Origin: UBA9076 sp964418835
GTDB taxonomy: Bacteria > Bacillota_I > Bacilli_A > Erysipelotrichales > Erysipelotrichaceae
Assembly: GCA_964418835.1 (NCBI GenBank)
Contig: CAYQNJ010000009.1
Span: forward strand, 1-54,278
DNA length: 54,278 nt
Direction of reading: 5' to 3'
This document shows, one piece after another, positions 8,159 through 16,892 of this stretch (the stretch's first letter is position 1; every line of letters begins with the position of its first letter). Under the pieces are notes generated by a model, which had not been told where the DNA came from, did no database searches, and saw only the letters and a program-made list of their open reading frames with translations. Made by a program: the position numbers and the translations under genes.

Positions 8159-10876
8159 TTATCCCAATACCTTTTGACAACGTGGACAAAGTCCATCTTC
8201 TGCGTGTTCTTCTGAAATATTCCAGCATCTTGGACATACTTCACCTTTTGCAAAACTTACTTCAACTCTAGTTTCATCACTCTCTACAAATTCTACCTTT
8301 GAAACAATTAACCATTGATGAACCATATTATCAAATGTTTCATTTAATAAGGTTATTGTTTCTTTTGGTGCATAAATAGTTAGTGCTGCTTCTAATGGTT
8401 TCCCAATAACTTTATCAGCTCTAGCAACCTCTAAAGCTTTAAATGCGATGTCTCTAAATTCATTAACTTTCTTAAATCTTTCTTTTATATCATTAGAATC
8501 ACCATAGTTTTTAGCATCTGAGAAATGAGTATAATGTACAGAAGTTGCTTCATCATTATTGAATATATCCCAAATTTCATCCATTGTATACGCTAATAAT
8601 GGAGCCCACAACTTACATAATGCATCCACTACATTCCAAATAACACTTTGAACTTGTCTTCTTATTAATGAATCTTTTTTATCAATATAAAGAATATCTT
8701 TACTGAAGTCTAAATAATATGAACTTAATTCATTTGTCATTAAGTTAACCATCTTTGATGTTGCTCCAACATAATCATATTTTCTATAATCTTCTCTAAC
8801 ACCTTTAACAACATCATCTAATCTAACCATTATATATTTATCAATATAACTTAATTTATCATATTCAATCATATCTGTTTTAGGGTTAAAATCATCTGGA
8901 TTAATATTACCTAACATAAACTTAAATGTATTTCTTACTTTACGGTATTGTTCAGTAACTTGTTTTAAGTTATCATCACCAATTCTCATATCTTGTTTAA
9001 AGTCTACTGTCGCAGCCCACAATCTAAATATATCAGCGCCTTTTTGGTTAATAATCTTCAAAGGATCTACAACATTACCAATAGATTTACTCATCTTAAC
9101 ACCCTTAGAATCATTTACATAACCATGGGATAAAACTGATTTATAAGGTGCTCTACCATTAATCGCAGTACCAATAATTAATGATGAGTTAAACCATCCT
9201 CTATATTGGTCACTACCTTCAAAATAAAGATCTGCAGGATATTCTAAACCTCTTGCCTTTAGTTCTTGATGTGATGAACCTGAATCAAACCAAACATCCA
9301 TAATATCTTTTTCTTTTGTAAAATTACCATTAGGAGATTTTTCATTTGTATATCCTTCAGGTAGTAAATCTTTAGGTTCTCTTTCAAACCATACATTTGA
9401 ACCATATTCACCAAATAGTTTTTCAATATGGTCAAACACTTCTTTTTCCATAATAGGAGATTTATCTTCATTAAAGATAATAGGAATTGGAACTCCCCAT
9501 AATCTTTGACGAGAAATACACCAGTCTCCACGATCTTTAACCATGTTATAAAGTCTTGCTTCTCCCCAATCATTTTCCCAATTTACAGCTTTAACTTGTT
9601 CTAATAATTGTTCTCTAATCTTTTCAATACTACAAAACCATTGAACTGTAGCTCTATAAATAACTGGTTTCTTCAATCTATCATCATGAGGATAACTATG
9701 TACTATGTTTTCAATATTTAAGATATGTCCTGATTCGAACAATAAAGAAATAACTTTCTTTGTACAATCATCCACAAATAAACCTTCTAAATCTTTACCA
9801 GCGTCACTAGTCATACAACCTTTTTCATCAACTGGACAATATGCCTCTAAACCATATTTCATACTAGCATAATAGTCATCTAAACCATGACCTGGTGCAG
9901 TATGTACACATCCTGTACCATCTTCATCAGTAACATGTTCTCCAACAATAATTAAAGATTCTTTCTCAGGATATAAAGGATGATATGTCTTAATATATTC
10001 TAATTCTTTTCCTTTAAATGTTTTTAGAATTCCTTCATTTTCTAATTCAAATTTTTCAAGCAGGTTATCAACTAAAGATTTAGAAACAATTAGCTTCCCT
10101 TTACTTGTTTTAACTACTACATACTCTAAATTAGGATGTAATGATATAGCAAGGTTTGCAGGAATTGTCCAAGGTGTAGTAGTCCAAATTACAAACTTTT
10201 CATCACCTTCTAATACTCCTTTTCCATCTTTTACATCAAATGTCACATAGATAGTAGGATCTTTTTTATCAATATAAACAATTTCAGAATCTGCAACTGC
10301 AGTTTCAGCAATTGGAGACCAATAAATTGGTTTTAATCCTTGATATATTAAACCATTCATTGCCATTTTCGAAAAAGCTTCAATTTGTCTTTGTTCAAAC
10401 TCTTTTAATAATGTTATATAAGGATTATCATAATCCGCAATTTGTCCAAGTCTTTTTTCTGTTTCTCTTTGAATATTAATTTGTTGGAATGCATATTCTT
10501 CACATTTTCTTCTAAAATCAGCTGGACTTAATTCTTTTCTATTAACTCCTAGTTTTTGAATAGCATTTTCAATTGGTAAACCATGAGTATCCCATCCCGG
10601 GAAAAATGGTGTATAAAAACCATTCATCGCATGTGATCTAACGATAAAGTCTTTTATTACCCTATTCATTGCTGTTCCAGCATGTAAGTTACCATTTGCA
10701 TATGGAGGACCATCATGTAATACAAAGTATTCTTCTCCTTCATGTGCTTTTAAGAATTTTTCATAGTAGTTGTCTTCTTGCCATTTCTTTAAAATGATTG
10801 GTTCTTTAGTAGGTAAATTACCTCTCATCTCAAAATCTGTATGTGGCATTAATAATGTATCTTTATAATCTGTCAT
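8159..10876 (-). CDS. ileS: Isoleucyl-tRNA synthetase
   Basis: A class I synthetase that charges tRNA-Ile. The 905 residues carry the HIGH-equivalent PPYANGNLHAGTA (about 58-70), a long editing (CP1) domain, KMSKS in GVKMSKSIGN near 596, and a C-terminal zinc knuckle CPRCWN...CPRCQ in the last 30 residues. This is the bacterial IleS1-type organisation, normally mupirocin-sensitive; that last point is inference. GAGGGAG precedes the ATG. It follows the sepF-ylmH-divIVA cluster as in Bacillus and is controlled by its own T-box leader. Confidence 0.97.
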   Translation of the reverse strand: MTDYKDTLLMPHTDFEMRGNLPTKEPIILKKWQEDNYYEKFLKAHEGEEYFVLHDGPPYANGNLHAGTAMNRVIKDFIVRSHAMNGFYTPFFPGWDTHGLPIENAIQKLGVNRKELSPADFRRKCEEYAFQQINIQRETEKRLGQIADYDNPYITLLKEFEQRQIEAFSKMAMNGLIYQGLKPIYWSPIAETAVADSEIVYIDKKDPTIYVTFDVKDGKGVLEGDEKFVIWTTTPWTIPANLAISLHPNLEYVVVKTSKGKLIVSKSLVDNLLEKFELENEGILKTFKGKELEYIKTYHPLYPEKESLIIVGEHVTDEDGTGCVHTAPGHGLDDYYASMKYGLEAYCPVDEKGCMTSDAGKDLEGLFVDDCTKKVISLLFESGHILNIENIVHSYPHDDRLKKPVIYRATVQWFCSIEKIREQLLEQVKAVNWENDWGEARLYNMVKDRGDWCISRQRLWGVPIPIIFNEDKSPIMEKEVFDHIEKLFGEYGSNVWFEREPKDLLPEGYTNEKSPNGNFTKEKDIMDVWFDSGSSHQELKARGLEYPADLYFEGSDQYRGWFNSSLIIGTAINGRAPYKSVLSHGYVNDSKGVKMSKSIGNVVDPLKIINQKGADIFRLWAATVDFKQDMRIGDDNLKQVTEQYRKVRNTFKFMLGNINPDDFNPKTDMIEYDKLSYIDKYIMVRLDDVVKGVREDYRKYDYVGATSKMVNLMTNELSSYYLDFSKDILYIDKKDSLIRRQVQSVIWNVVDALCKLWAPLLAYTMDEIWDIFNNDEATSVHYTHFSDAKNYGDSNDIKERFKKVNEFRDIAFKALEVARADKVIGKPLEAALTIYAPKETITLLNETFDNMVHQWLIVSKVEFVESDETRVEVSFAKGEVCPRCWNISEEHAEDGLCPRCQKVLG

Positions 10877-10892
10877 AATAACTCCCTCTAAA

Positions 10893-11075
10893 TAAAAAAA
10901 CGCCCTAATCTAAGGACGTATAATACGCGGTACCACCTTAGTTCATCTATAAAGATGCCCTCAATAACCTTAACGCGGTTAACGGTTTTATACTGCTCCC
11001 AAGTGATACTATCCTTATTACTTTGATTCATTTTCACCAACCATGAATTCTCTAATTTCTATAATAAAGTAGCTT
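10893..11075 (-). promoter_or_regulatory. T-box leader of ileS (tRNA-Ile sensor)
   Basis: On the minus strand the leader shows the T-box elements in order: AGAGAATTC, GGTTGGTGAAAAT, a specifier-loop region AGTATCACTTGGGAGC, and the conserved AAGGTGGTACCGC T-box bulge near 10928-10940. The specifier triplet is read as ATC (Ile), matching the gene downstream. The terminator follows: a 6-bp stem CGTCCT/AGGGCG ending in a T7 run at about 10894-10900. Uncharged tRNA-Ile should favour the antiterminator. The leader begins within about 10 bases of the divIVA stop codon. Confidence 0.93.
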
Positions 11076-11082
11076 GTCTTGA

Positions 11083-11562
11083 TCATTGCATTCTATTTTC
11101 TGCTTCTTCTAACCATTTCAGGTCAGGTAATTCTGGAAGTTTAAAGTCTTCTATGTCTTTATATAAAACATCCAGTTTATCTTTAACTTCACCCTTCATA
11201 TCAATCACACTATTAGATAACTTAGTTAAATCTGTAAGTATTAATCTAGATAGAGAAAGTGCTTCTTTAATAATCAGATCCGCATTTTCTTGTGCTGATC
11301 TAATGATTTGGTTTGCTTCTTGTAAAGCCATTCTAGATATATTGTCAGCCATTTGTTCTTTACTACTTAATGTAGCACTAACATTTACATATCTTGTTCT
11401 AAGCTCTTCCATAATCAATGTTGATTGTTCAAGCTTTGCTGAATAGATTTCCAATTTTCTTCTTAGGTCATAGATCTCTTGTTGATATGAATCTATTTTT
11501 GAGTCTACCTCAAAGCGATCATAACCATTTTTCATGATACGAAATTTAGGCTTATCGCTCAT
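11083..11562 (-). CDS. divIVA: DivIVA-domain cell division/polarity protein
   Basis: A 159-residue coiled-coil protein. The N-terminal segment RIMKNGYDRFEVDSKIDSYQ (about 8-27) is the DivIVA membrane-binding/dimerisation motif, followed by a long heptad-rich helix to about residue 150. DivIVA-type proteins recognise curved membrane at septa and poles and recruit division or wall-synthesis factors. GGAGGGG precedes the ATG. It sits between ylmH and ileS, the same order as in Bacillus. A GpsB-like role is less likely given the length and position. Confidence 0.88.
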   Translation of the reverse strand: MSDKPKFRIMKNGYDRFEVDSKIDSYQQEIYDLRRKLEIYSAKLEQSTLIMEELRTRYVNVSATLSSKEQMADNISRMALQEANQIIRSAQENADLIIKEALSLSRLILTDLTKLSNSVIDMKGEVKDKLDVLYKDIEDFKLPELPDLKWLEEAENRMQ

Positions 11563-11573
11563 TAGATCCCCTC

Positions 11574-12311
11574 CTAAATAAATTTCTCTATTTGTACCAA
11601 TATTTTGTCTTTCTTAGTTGTCTTTAGAACACCCTTATATAAAAAACGTCCATGACCTCTAATCGAAATCACACAACTATTATTGCATAACTTGCTAGTT
11701 TGTGCAATTACAACATGATTTACTTTTACAAGTTCATCTTCAATCATTTTAGAAGCAATACTTCTACTGCAATTACAAATTGCACTAACAATATTATCTA
11801 ATCGATTAGAACTTATTATTTTTTCAAATACCTCTGTTTTTATTTCTTTTGCAATATTTATCTCACTTATTTCAAACTTAACGTTAAGTTTAGATATAGA
11901 AATGAAATTTTCTATTATAAACTTAGAAAATAAATCTGTAGTATATAATATTATCCTATCTTCCTCTACCCAGAAATCACCTACTGAGTTTCTATTAATT
12001 GATAAATCCATTAAAGCACCCAATATATCTCTATGTGTAATACTTATAAACCTTTTGTCATATGGTGCTACTAAACATACAACATCAGAAAAGTCATCTT
12101 TCTTATCTTTTAGAAAAATGACTTTACAATACTCGGCATTTTCATAGCCACCATCAATTTTATACAAATACTTATTTCCAAGATAGTTTCTTACAGAAGC
12201 TAATTCTTCTTGATTTAAGAAATTTGTAGATACATTTTTATTGTGGTTAACATTTTGATATAATAAATCATCAATTCTAGCAATTAAATTTTTATAATTG
12301 TTATTCATCAT
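11574..12311 (-). CDS. ylmH: YlmH-like S4-domain RNA-binding protein
   Basis: A 245-residue protein with an N-terminal YlmH-type region and a C-terminal S4 RNA-binding domain (about 178-235; ASKMIEDELVKVNHVV then ISIRGHGRF). YlmH family proteins bind RNA and stalled large-subunit complexes in Bacillus, and lie in the division cluster. The start codon overlaps the end of sepF (GAACATGATGAATAA), with no independent ribosome binding site, so translation is probably coupled. ATG at 12311 or 12308 are both possible. Confidence 0.86.
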   Translation of the reverse strand: MMNNNYKNLIARIDDLLYQNVNHNKNVSTNFLNQEELASVRNYLGNKYLYKIDGGYENAEYCKVIFLKDKKDDFSDVVCLVAPYDKRFISITHRDILGALMDLSINRNSVGDFWVEEDRIILYTTDLFSKFIIENFISISKLNVKFEISEINIAKEIKTEVFEKIISSNRLDNIVSAICNCSRSIASKMIEDELVKVNHVVIAQTSKLCNNSCVISIRGHGRFLYKGVLKTTKKDKILVQIEKFI

Positions 12312-12708
12312 GTTCTAAGCTAATAACACCTTCTACACCTATTGTACTTGGAGTTAAAAGTATTGTGTTATGAGCTATTTTTTGAATAGTTCCATCTAAT
12401 GCAAATACAACACCTGTTAGAAAATCTATTGTTCTTTGTGCATAGTCTCTTTGTAGTCTATGTAAATTAACAACACAAGCTCTTCTTTGTTTTAAATGTC
12501 TTGCGATTTCTTCAGATTCATCAAAACTTCTAGGTTCAAATAACACCATCTTAGTATCAGATGAAACTCTATTTACTTTTGATTTAGGAGCTTCATAAGA
12601 ACTAATAGCTTTTGCTTCTTCTCTAGTTACTTCAAGTTCTCCTGGATCGTTTTCATCATCTTCTTCAACTGGTGCGATGAAATCAAATAGTTTTTTCTTT
12701 ATTCCCAT
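12301..12708 (-). CDS. sepF: Cell division protein SepF (copy 1)
   Basis: A 135-residue SepF. The N-terminal MGIKKKLFDFIAP is the amphipathic membrane-targeting helix; an acidic linker follows; the SepF core occupies about 50-130 (MVLFEPRSFDESEEIARHLK, RRACVVNLHRL, and GVVFALDGTIQ). SepF tethers FtsZ to the membrane and shapes the septum. GGAGG precedes the ATG. It is followed by an overlapping ylmH. A second sepF lies 91 bases upstream with about 80% identity across the core by eye. Confidence 0.93.
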   Translation of the reverse strand: MGIKKKLFDFIAPVEEDDENDPGELEVTREEAKAISSYEAPKSKVNRVSSDTKMVLFEPRSFDESEEIARHLKQRRACVVNLHRLQRDYAQRTIDFLTGVVFALDGTIQKIAHNTILLTPSTIGVEGVISLEHDE

Positions 12709-12799
12709 ATTTAAAAACCTCCTAAATATACAAAATATTATAGCATATTATTAAATATACTAGTAGTCTTAAAAGCTTTTAATAAAGCATTATATTACA

Positions 12800-13201
12800 T
12801 TAATTGTTCGGATTATCAAAATCTATTTCACCTTGTACTCCCATAGTACTAGGTGTAAGTAAAATTGCATTATTTGCAATCCTTTGAATAGTTCCATCTA
12901 GTGCAAATACAGCACCTGTCAAAAAATCAATTGTTCTTTGAGAATAATCTCTTTGAAGTTTATGTAAATTGACAACACATGCTCTTCTTTGTTTTAAATG
13001 TCTTGCTATTTCTTCTGCTTCATCAAAACTTCTAGGTTCAAACAAAACCATTTGAGTATTTGGATTTACATTCTTTATCTTTGAATTTGTTTCCTCATAT
13101 TTACTTACAGGTGGTTCATTTCTTTGTACCACTTCCTCAATAACATCTTCTTCATCTACTACTGGTGCAACCATATCTTTTAATTTATCAAATAATCCCA
13201 T
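12800..13201 (-). CDS. sepF: Cell division protein SepF (copy 2)
   Basis: A second SepF of 133 residues counted from the ATG at 13201. An ATG at 13213 is rejected because GGAGG between the two serves the downstream one. It has the membrane helix MGLFDKLKDMV, an acidic linker about 30 residues long, and a full SepF core with FEPRSFDEAEEIARHLKQ and GAVFALDGTIQ. It heads the division cluster sepF-sepF-ylmH-divIVA. Tandem sepF genes are not the rule, so dosage or specialisation is an open question. The linker and the extreme C-terminus differ most between copies. Confidence 0.93.
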   Translation of the reverse strand: MGLFDKLKDMVAPVVDEEDVIEEVVQRNEPPVSKYEETNSKIKNVNPNTQMVLFEPRSFDEAEEIARHLKQRRACVVNLHKLQRDYSQRTIDFLTGAVFALDGTIQRIANNAILLTPSTMGVQGEIDFDNPNN

Positions 13202-13288
13202 AAAAGCCTCCATTTGTACAAATTATATCATAACTATTATATTTACATATTTCTTTTATTTTGTTAAAGTTTCTTGGAGGTGAAAAAG

Positions 13289-13762
13289 ATGAAAATAAGA
13301 CAAGCTAAACCTGAAGATTGCATGGTTATAGGTGATTTTATTAAACATATTGCAGAATATGAAAAACTATCTCATGAAGTAATATGGGATGATGAAACTC
13401 TATATAAAGAATTATTTATTGATAATAGAGCTACTGTTTTATTAGGAGAAAAAGATAACAAGGTTATAGGATTTGTATTATACTTTTATAACTTTTCTAC
13501 TTTTGTAGGTAGAAAAGGTTTATATCTAGAAGATTTTTATATATTAGAAGAATATAGAAAAAATGGTTATGGAAAGATGTTTTTTAAAGAGTTATTAAAG
13601 ATAGCCAAAGATAATAATTGTGGAAGAATGGAGTGGGTATGTTTAGATTGGAATACTCCTTCTATTAACTTCTATAAATCTATGGGAGCTAAATCTATGG
13701 ATGAATGGACTACTTATAGATTAGAAGAGAATCAATTTGAAAATTTAATAGAAACTATGTAA
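13289..13762 (+). CDS. GNAT family N-acetyltransferase (diamine-acetyltransferase-like)
   Basis: A 157-residue GNAT enzyme using acetyl-CoA. The ATG at 13289 has GGAGG at spacing 9; the TTG at 13274 lies within that site. The acetyl-CoA-binding motif is seen as YRKNGYGKMFFKELL (about 92-106), preceded by the beta-bulge strand LYLEDFYI. The pattern EDFYILEEYRKNGYG and the final WNTPSINFYKSMGA resemble spermidine/diamine acetyltransferases, but the substrate cannot be proven. It is a single gene divergent from sepF. Confidence 0.85.
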   Translation: MKIRQAKPEDCMVIGDFIKHIAEYEKLSHEVIWDDETLYKELFIDNRATVLLGEKDNKVIGFVLYFYNFSTFVGRKGLYLEDFYILEEYRKNGYGKMFFKELLKIAKDNNCGRMEWVCLDWNTPSINFYKSMGAKSMDEWTTYRLEENQFENLIETM

Positions 13763-13785
13763 AAAAAAGATGTCTTAGACATCTT
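13759..13785 (-). terminator. Terminator of the V/A-ATPase-M42 operon
   Basis: AAGATGTC at 13767-13774 and GACATCTT at 13778-13785 form an 8-bp stem with a 3-base loop. The A run at 13761-13768 gives the T run on the minus strand, so it ends the long operon that finishes with the M42 peptidase gene. The plus strand has no T run after the hairpin. Confidence 0.85.
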
Positions 13786-14842
13786 AGAATGAATCAATAA
13801 TTTCTTCAGTTAGATTTTCACATAAAGCAACCGCTAAATCTACAGCCGCATTATAATCATGTAATGTCACAAAACAATGACTAGAATGTATATATCTAAC
13901 AGGTATTCCTATTACAATTGTAGGAATATCTTTTATATGTATAGCAGCACCATCTGTGCCACCCCCACTTCTAACGCTTTCTTGAACTGGAATATTTAAT
14001 TTATTTGCCAAATCAACTGCATACTTTTGAAATCTAGGGTTTGTAATCATAGAAACATCATAGTTTCTTAACATACTTCCTTTATTTAAGGCAGTTTGAA
14101 TCATATAACCATCCATAAATGTATCATCTGAAGGACAGCCCTCAAAACATATTGCAAGTTTTGGTTGTATCTTTTCTACATTGTTTACAACACCTCTATG
14201 CCCTACTTCTTCTTGTGCGGAAAAAGCCGCTGTCACATCCACATTTAATTGTTTTTCTTTTAAACGTTTCATGACTTCTAATTCAGCTGCAACACCAATT
14301 CGACAATCAAACGCTTTACCTAAAAACATTTGTTTTTCTTCATCAAATCTACATTTAACTGCAGGAACTCCTGGACTAGCTATTTTTAATTTATAGTAAT
14401 CTTTAACTTCTTGATCACCAATAGCTCCACAATCCAAAACCATATTAGAAAGAGATAAAGCTCCATGTCTTTCTTGTTCACTCATAAAATGAACAGGTTT
14501 TACAGCCACAACACTTTCAACAAGTTCTCCATCAGTATTTTTAATATTAAATTTACTATTAGGAAGTGATGTTTCTGCCCATCTACCTAATGTTAAGAAA
14601 TTCATTGTTCCATTTGGTTTTATAGCTTGAACAATAACCCCAACTTCATCTAAATGTGAATCTAACATTACAGTATACTTACCACTGTTTTGTTTTAATT
14701 CACACCTAACATTTCTTAACGAATCTTCTTCAAGATTTTTAAAATCTTTCATCTCTCTTTTTACTATTTCACTAACTTCATCTTCAAACCCACTAGGTCC
14801 AAAAGCATCAGAAAGTTCTTTGATTAATTCAATATTAGACAT
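13784..14842 (-). CDS. M42 family metallo-aminopeptidase (glutamyl aminopeptidase/PepA-like)
   Basis: A 352-residue M42 peptidase that removes N-terminal residues from peptides in the cytoplasm, usually as a large tetrahedral complex. Metal and catalytic features are seen: MLDSHLDEVG (about 59-68), FDCRIGVAAELEVM near 178, the catalytic pair in SAQEEVGHRG near 210, and the last ligands in SGGGTDGAA and YIHSSH near 320. It overlaps the V-ATPase subunit D gene by 8 bases and shares its terminator, so it is made together with the ATPase. The specificity (Glu, Asp or broad) is not clear from sequence. Confidence 0.92.
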   Translation of the reverse strand: MSNIELIKELSDAFGPSGFEDEVSEIVKREMKDFKNLEEDSLRNVRCELKQNSGKYTVMLDSHLDEVGVIVQAIKPNGTMNFLTLGRWAETSLPNSKFNIKNTDGELVESVVAVKPVHFMSEQERHGALSLSNMVLDCGAIGDQEVKDYYKLKIASPGVPAVKCRFDEEKQMFLGKAFDCRIGVAAELEVMKRLKEKQLNVDVTAAFSAQEEVGHRGVVNNVEKIQPKLAICFEGCPSDDTFMDGYMIQTALNKGSMLRNYDVSMITNPRFQKYAVDLANKLNIPVQESVRSGGGTDGAAIHIKDIPTIVIGIPVRYIHSSHCFVTLHDYNAAVDLAVALCENLTEEIIDSF

Positions 14843-15461
14843 TTTTTAAATCCCTTTCTTTATTACTCTTAATAACTTTTAATCTAGAGAATTCTTCTCT
14901 TTCTTTTTCTTCTAATTCTTCACCTATTCTTTTAATAGTTGATTCTAAATTAGGTATAACTACATTCCTTAAAGCATTCGCTCTTTTTTGAGTTGTTCTA
15001 ATCGCATTAGCTAATCTATAAACACTATTGTCTATTTCAGCTAGTTCAATAGTTAACTTTTTAACCTTATTGAACTGAATAAAAGCCTCATCTATTGTAC
15101 TACTACTTGTTTCAATACCATATTGAATTCTAATAGGCTCACTCTCATAAGATATCTTAGGTACTTCAATACCCATAACACTTCTAAATGTAAGTTCAAT
15201 ATTATTATCAATAGGAACTTGATTAACCACATTAGTAATTAATCCAGCTGAAACATTAGCCTGTTGAAGGTAATAATAACCAAGTTCATAAGCTTTAGTT
15301 ATTTCATTTCTTAATGTTTTTACTCTTTCTACAATACTCATCAATTCCAATACTAAAACATTACGTTTACGATCCATTAGATCATAACCTGTTTTTGCAA
15401 GTGCTAATGATTTTTTAGACTGTATTAAATTACCCTTAGTCGCAAAAACTTGTTTAGCCAT
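14835..15461 (-). CDS. atpD: V/A-type ATPase subunit D (central rotor stalk)
   Basis: The 208-residue central shaft of the rotary ATPase, linking the A3B3 head to the membrane ring. It is a long antiparallel coiled coil with the family start region KGNLIQSKKSLALAKTGYDLMDRKR (residues 8-32, given here only as landmarks K8 to R32) and the terminal helix RTTQKRANALRNVVIPNLE region near 160-178. It overlaps subunit B by one base and the M42 gene by 8 bases. Confidence 0.93.
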   Translation of the reverse strand: MAKQVFATKGNLIQSKKSLALAKTGYDLMDRKRNVLVLELMSIVERVKTLRNEITKAYELGYYYLQQANVSAGLITNVVNQVPIDNNIELTFRSVMGIEVPKISYESEPIRIQYGIETSSSTIDEAFIQFNKVKKLTIELAEIDNSVYRLANAIRTTQKRANALRNVVIPNLESTIKRIGEELEEKEREEFSRLKVIKSNKERDLKNV

Positions 15462-16879
15462 TATTTATCTCCTTGTATTGCAAGTTCTATAGTATGTTTT
15501 GCATGAACAGGATCATAGTTTTCTTTAATAACCTTTGGATCTAATCGATCAAGAGCAGAAATAGGTAATGTTGAAAGTAAAGCCCAACCTAAGTTTAATG
15601 TTTCAGCGATAGTTCTTTTATTATTAAATCCTTGTCCTACAAACACTTTTTCAAAACTCTTTCCAAATTCAATATACTCTTTATCACTTGTTGATAATTC
15701 ATCTTCACCAATAACTGATGCTAGAGATCTTGCTTCCATAACCTTTGCATAAGATGCAAATAGTTGGTTTGCCACATCTTGATGATCTTTTCTAGTAAAT
15801 CCTTCACCAATACCATCCTTCATTAATCTTGATAATGAAGCAAGATTACCAATAGGAGGATATATACCATTCATATGTAAGTCCCTATCTAAAACTATTT
15901 GGCCTTCTGTTATATAACCAGTTAAGTCTGGAACTGGATGAGTAATATCATCATTTGGCATAGTTAAAATAGGTATTTGAGTAACTGAACCTTTAGCACC
16001 TTTTATAATGCCCGCTCTTTCATAAAGAGAAGCTAAATCTGAATATAAATACCCAGGATAACCTTTTCTTCCAGGTATCTCTCCTTTACTGCTTGAAAAC
16101 TCTCTTAAAGCTTCACAATAAGATGTCATATCAGTAAGTATTACAAGAATATGCATATCACATTCATAAGCTAAATATTCAGCTGCAGTTAATGCACATC
16201 TAGGAGTAATTGTTCTTTCAATGATAGGATCATTAGAAAGATTTATAAACATACAAACCTTTTCCATAACCCCTGTTTCTTCGAATGATTTCTTAAAGAA
16301 ATCAGCCACATCATTCTTCACTCCCATAGCCCCAAAGACAATACCAAAATCCTTATTATCATCTTTAGCTAGCTCTGCTTGTCTTACTATTTGAACAGCT
16401 AGCTTATCATGAGGTAAACCTGAACCTGAAAATATAGGTAATTTTTGACCTCTAATTAACGTATTTAAACCATCTATTGAACTAATACCTGTATTAATAA
16501 AATCTTGAGGATATACCCTAGAAACTGGGTTTAAAGGTGAACCATTTATATCTTCAAACTTTAATGCATATACTTCCCCTAAACCATCAATTGGCTTACC
16601 AGCACCATTAAATGTTCTACCAAGTATTTCTCTTGAAAGAGCAAGTTCCATAGGCTTGTTTAATAATTTAGTTTTAGTGTTATCTAAAGACATCCCTGAA
16701 GTACCTTCAAAAACTTGAATAATTGCCTTTTCACCTTCAATCTGAACAACTCTACCCATTCTAGTAGAATTATCATTTAGAGTTATTTCAACCATTTCTT
16801 CATTAGAAACATCTTTTACATGGTCCATTACTACTAATGAACCTCTTATTTCATTTAATCCTAATAATGAAACTCCCAT
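15461..16879 (-). CDS. atpB: V/A-type ATPase subunit B (non-catalytic)
   Basis: A 472-residue regulatory nucleotide-binding subunit of the A3B3 head. It has the B-type fold but, as expected for B, no true Walker A: the position reads GSGLPHDKLA near residue 152. Other landmarks are GREILGRTFNGAGKPIDG-like text near 83-100, EYLAYECDMHILVILTDMTS near 238 and the PGRKGYPGYLYSDLA segment near 272. It lies 13 bases after subunit A. Confidence 0.95.
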   Translation of the reverse strand: MGVSLLGLNEIRGSLVVMDHVKDVSNEEMVEITLNDNSTRMGRVVQIEGEKAIIQVFEGTSGMSLDNTKTKLLNKPMELALSREILGRTFNGAGKPIDGLGEVYALKFEDINGSPLNPVSRVYPQDFINTGISSIDGLNTLIRGQKLPIFSGSGLPHDKLAVQIVRQAELAKDDNKDFGIVFGAMGVKNDVADFFKKSFEETGVMEKVCMFINLSNDPIIERTITPRCALTAAEYLAYECDMHILVILTDMTSYCEALREFSSSKGEIPGRKGYPGYLYSDLASLYERAGIIKGAKGSVTQIPILTMPNDDITHPVPDLTGYITEGQIVLDRDLHMNGIYPPIGNLASLSRLMKDGIGEGFTRKDHQDVANQLFASYAKVMEARSLASVIGEDELSTSDKEYIEFGKSFEKVFVGQGFNNKRTIAETLNLGWALLSTLPISALDRLDPKVIKENYDPVHAKHTIELAIQGDK

Positions 16880-16892
16880 AACTTACTCCTTT

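Noticed and set aside
12769..12782. Palindrome TTAAAAGCTTTTAA between the sepF genes
   Set aside because: Short, AT-rich and without a T run; it may occur by chance and no regulator is suggested.
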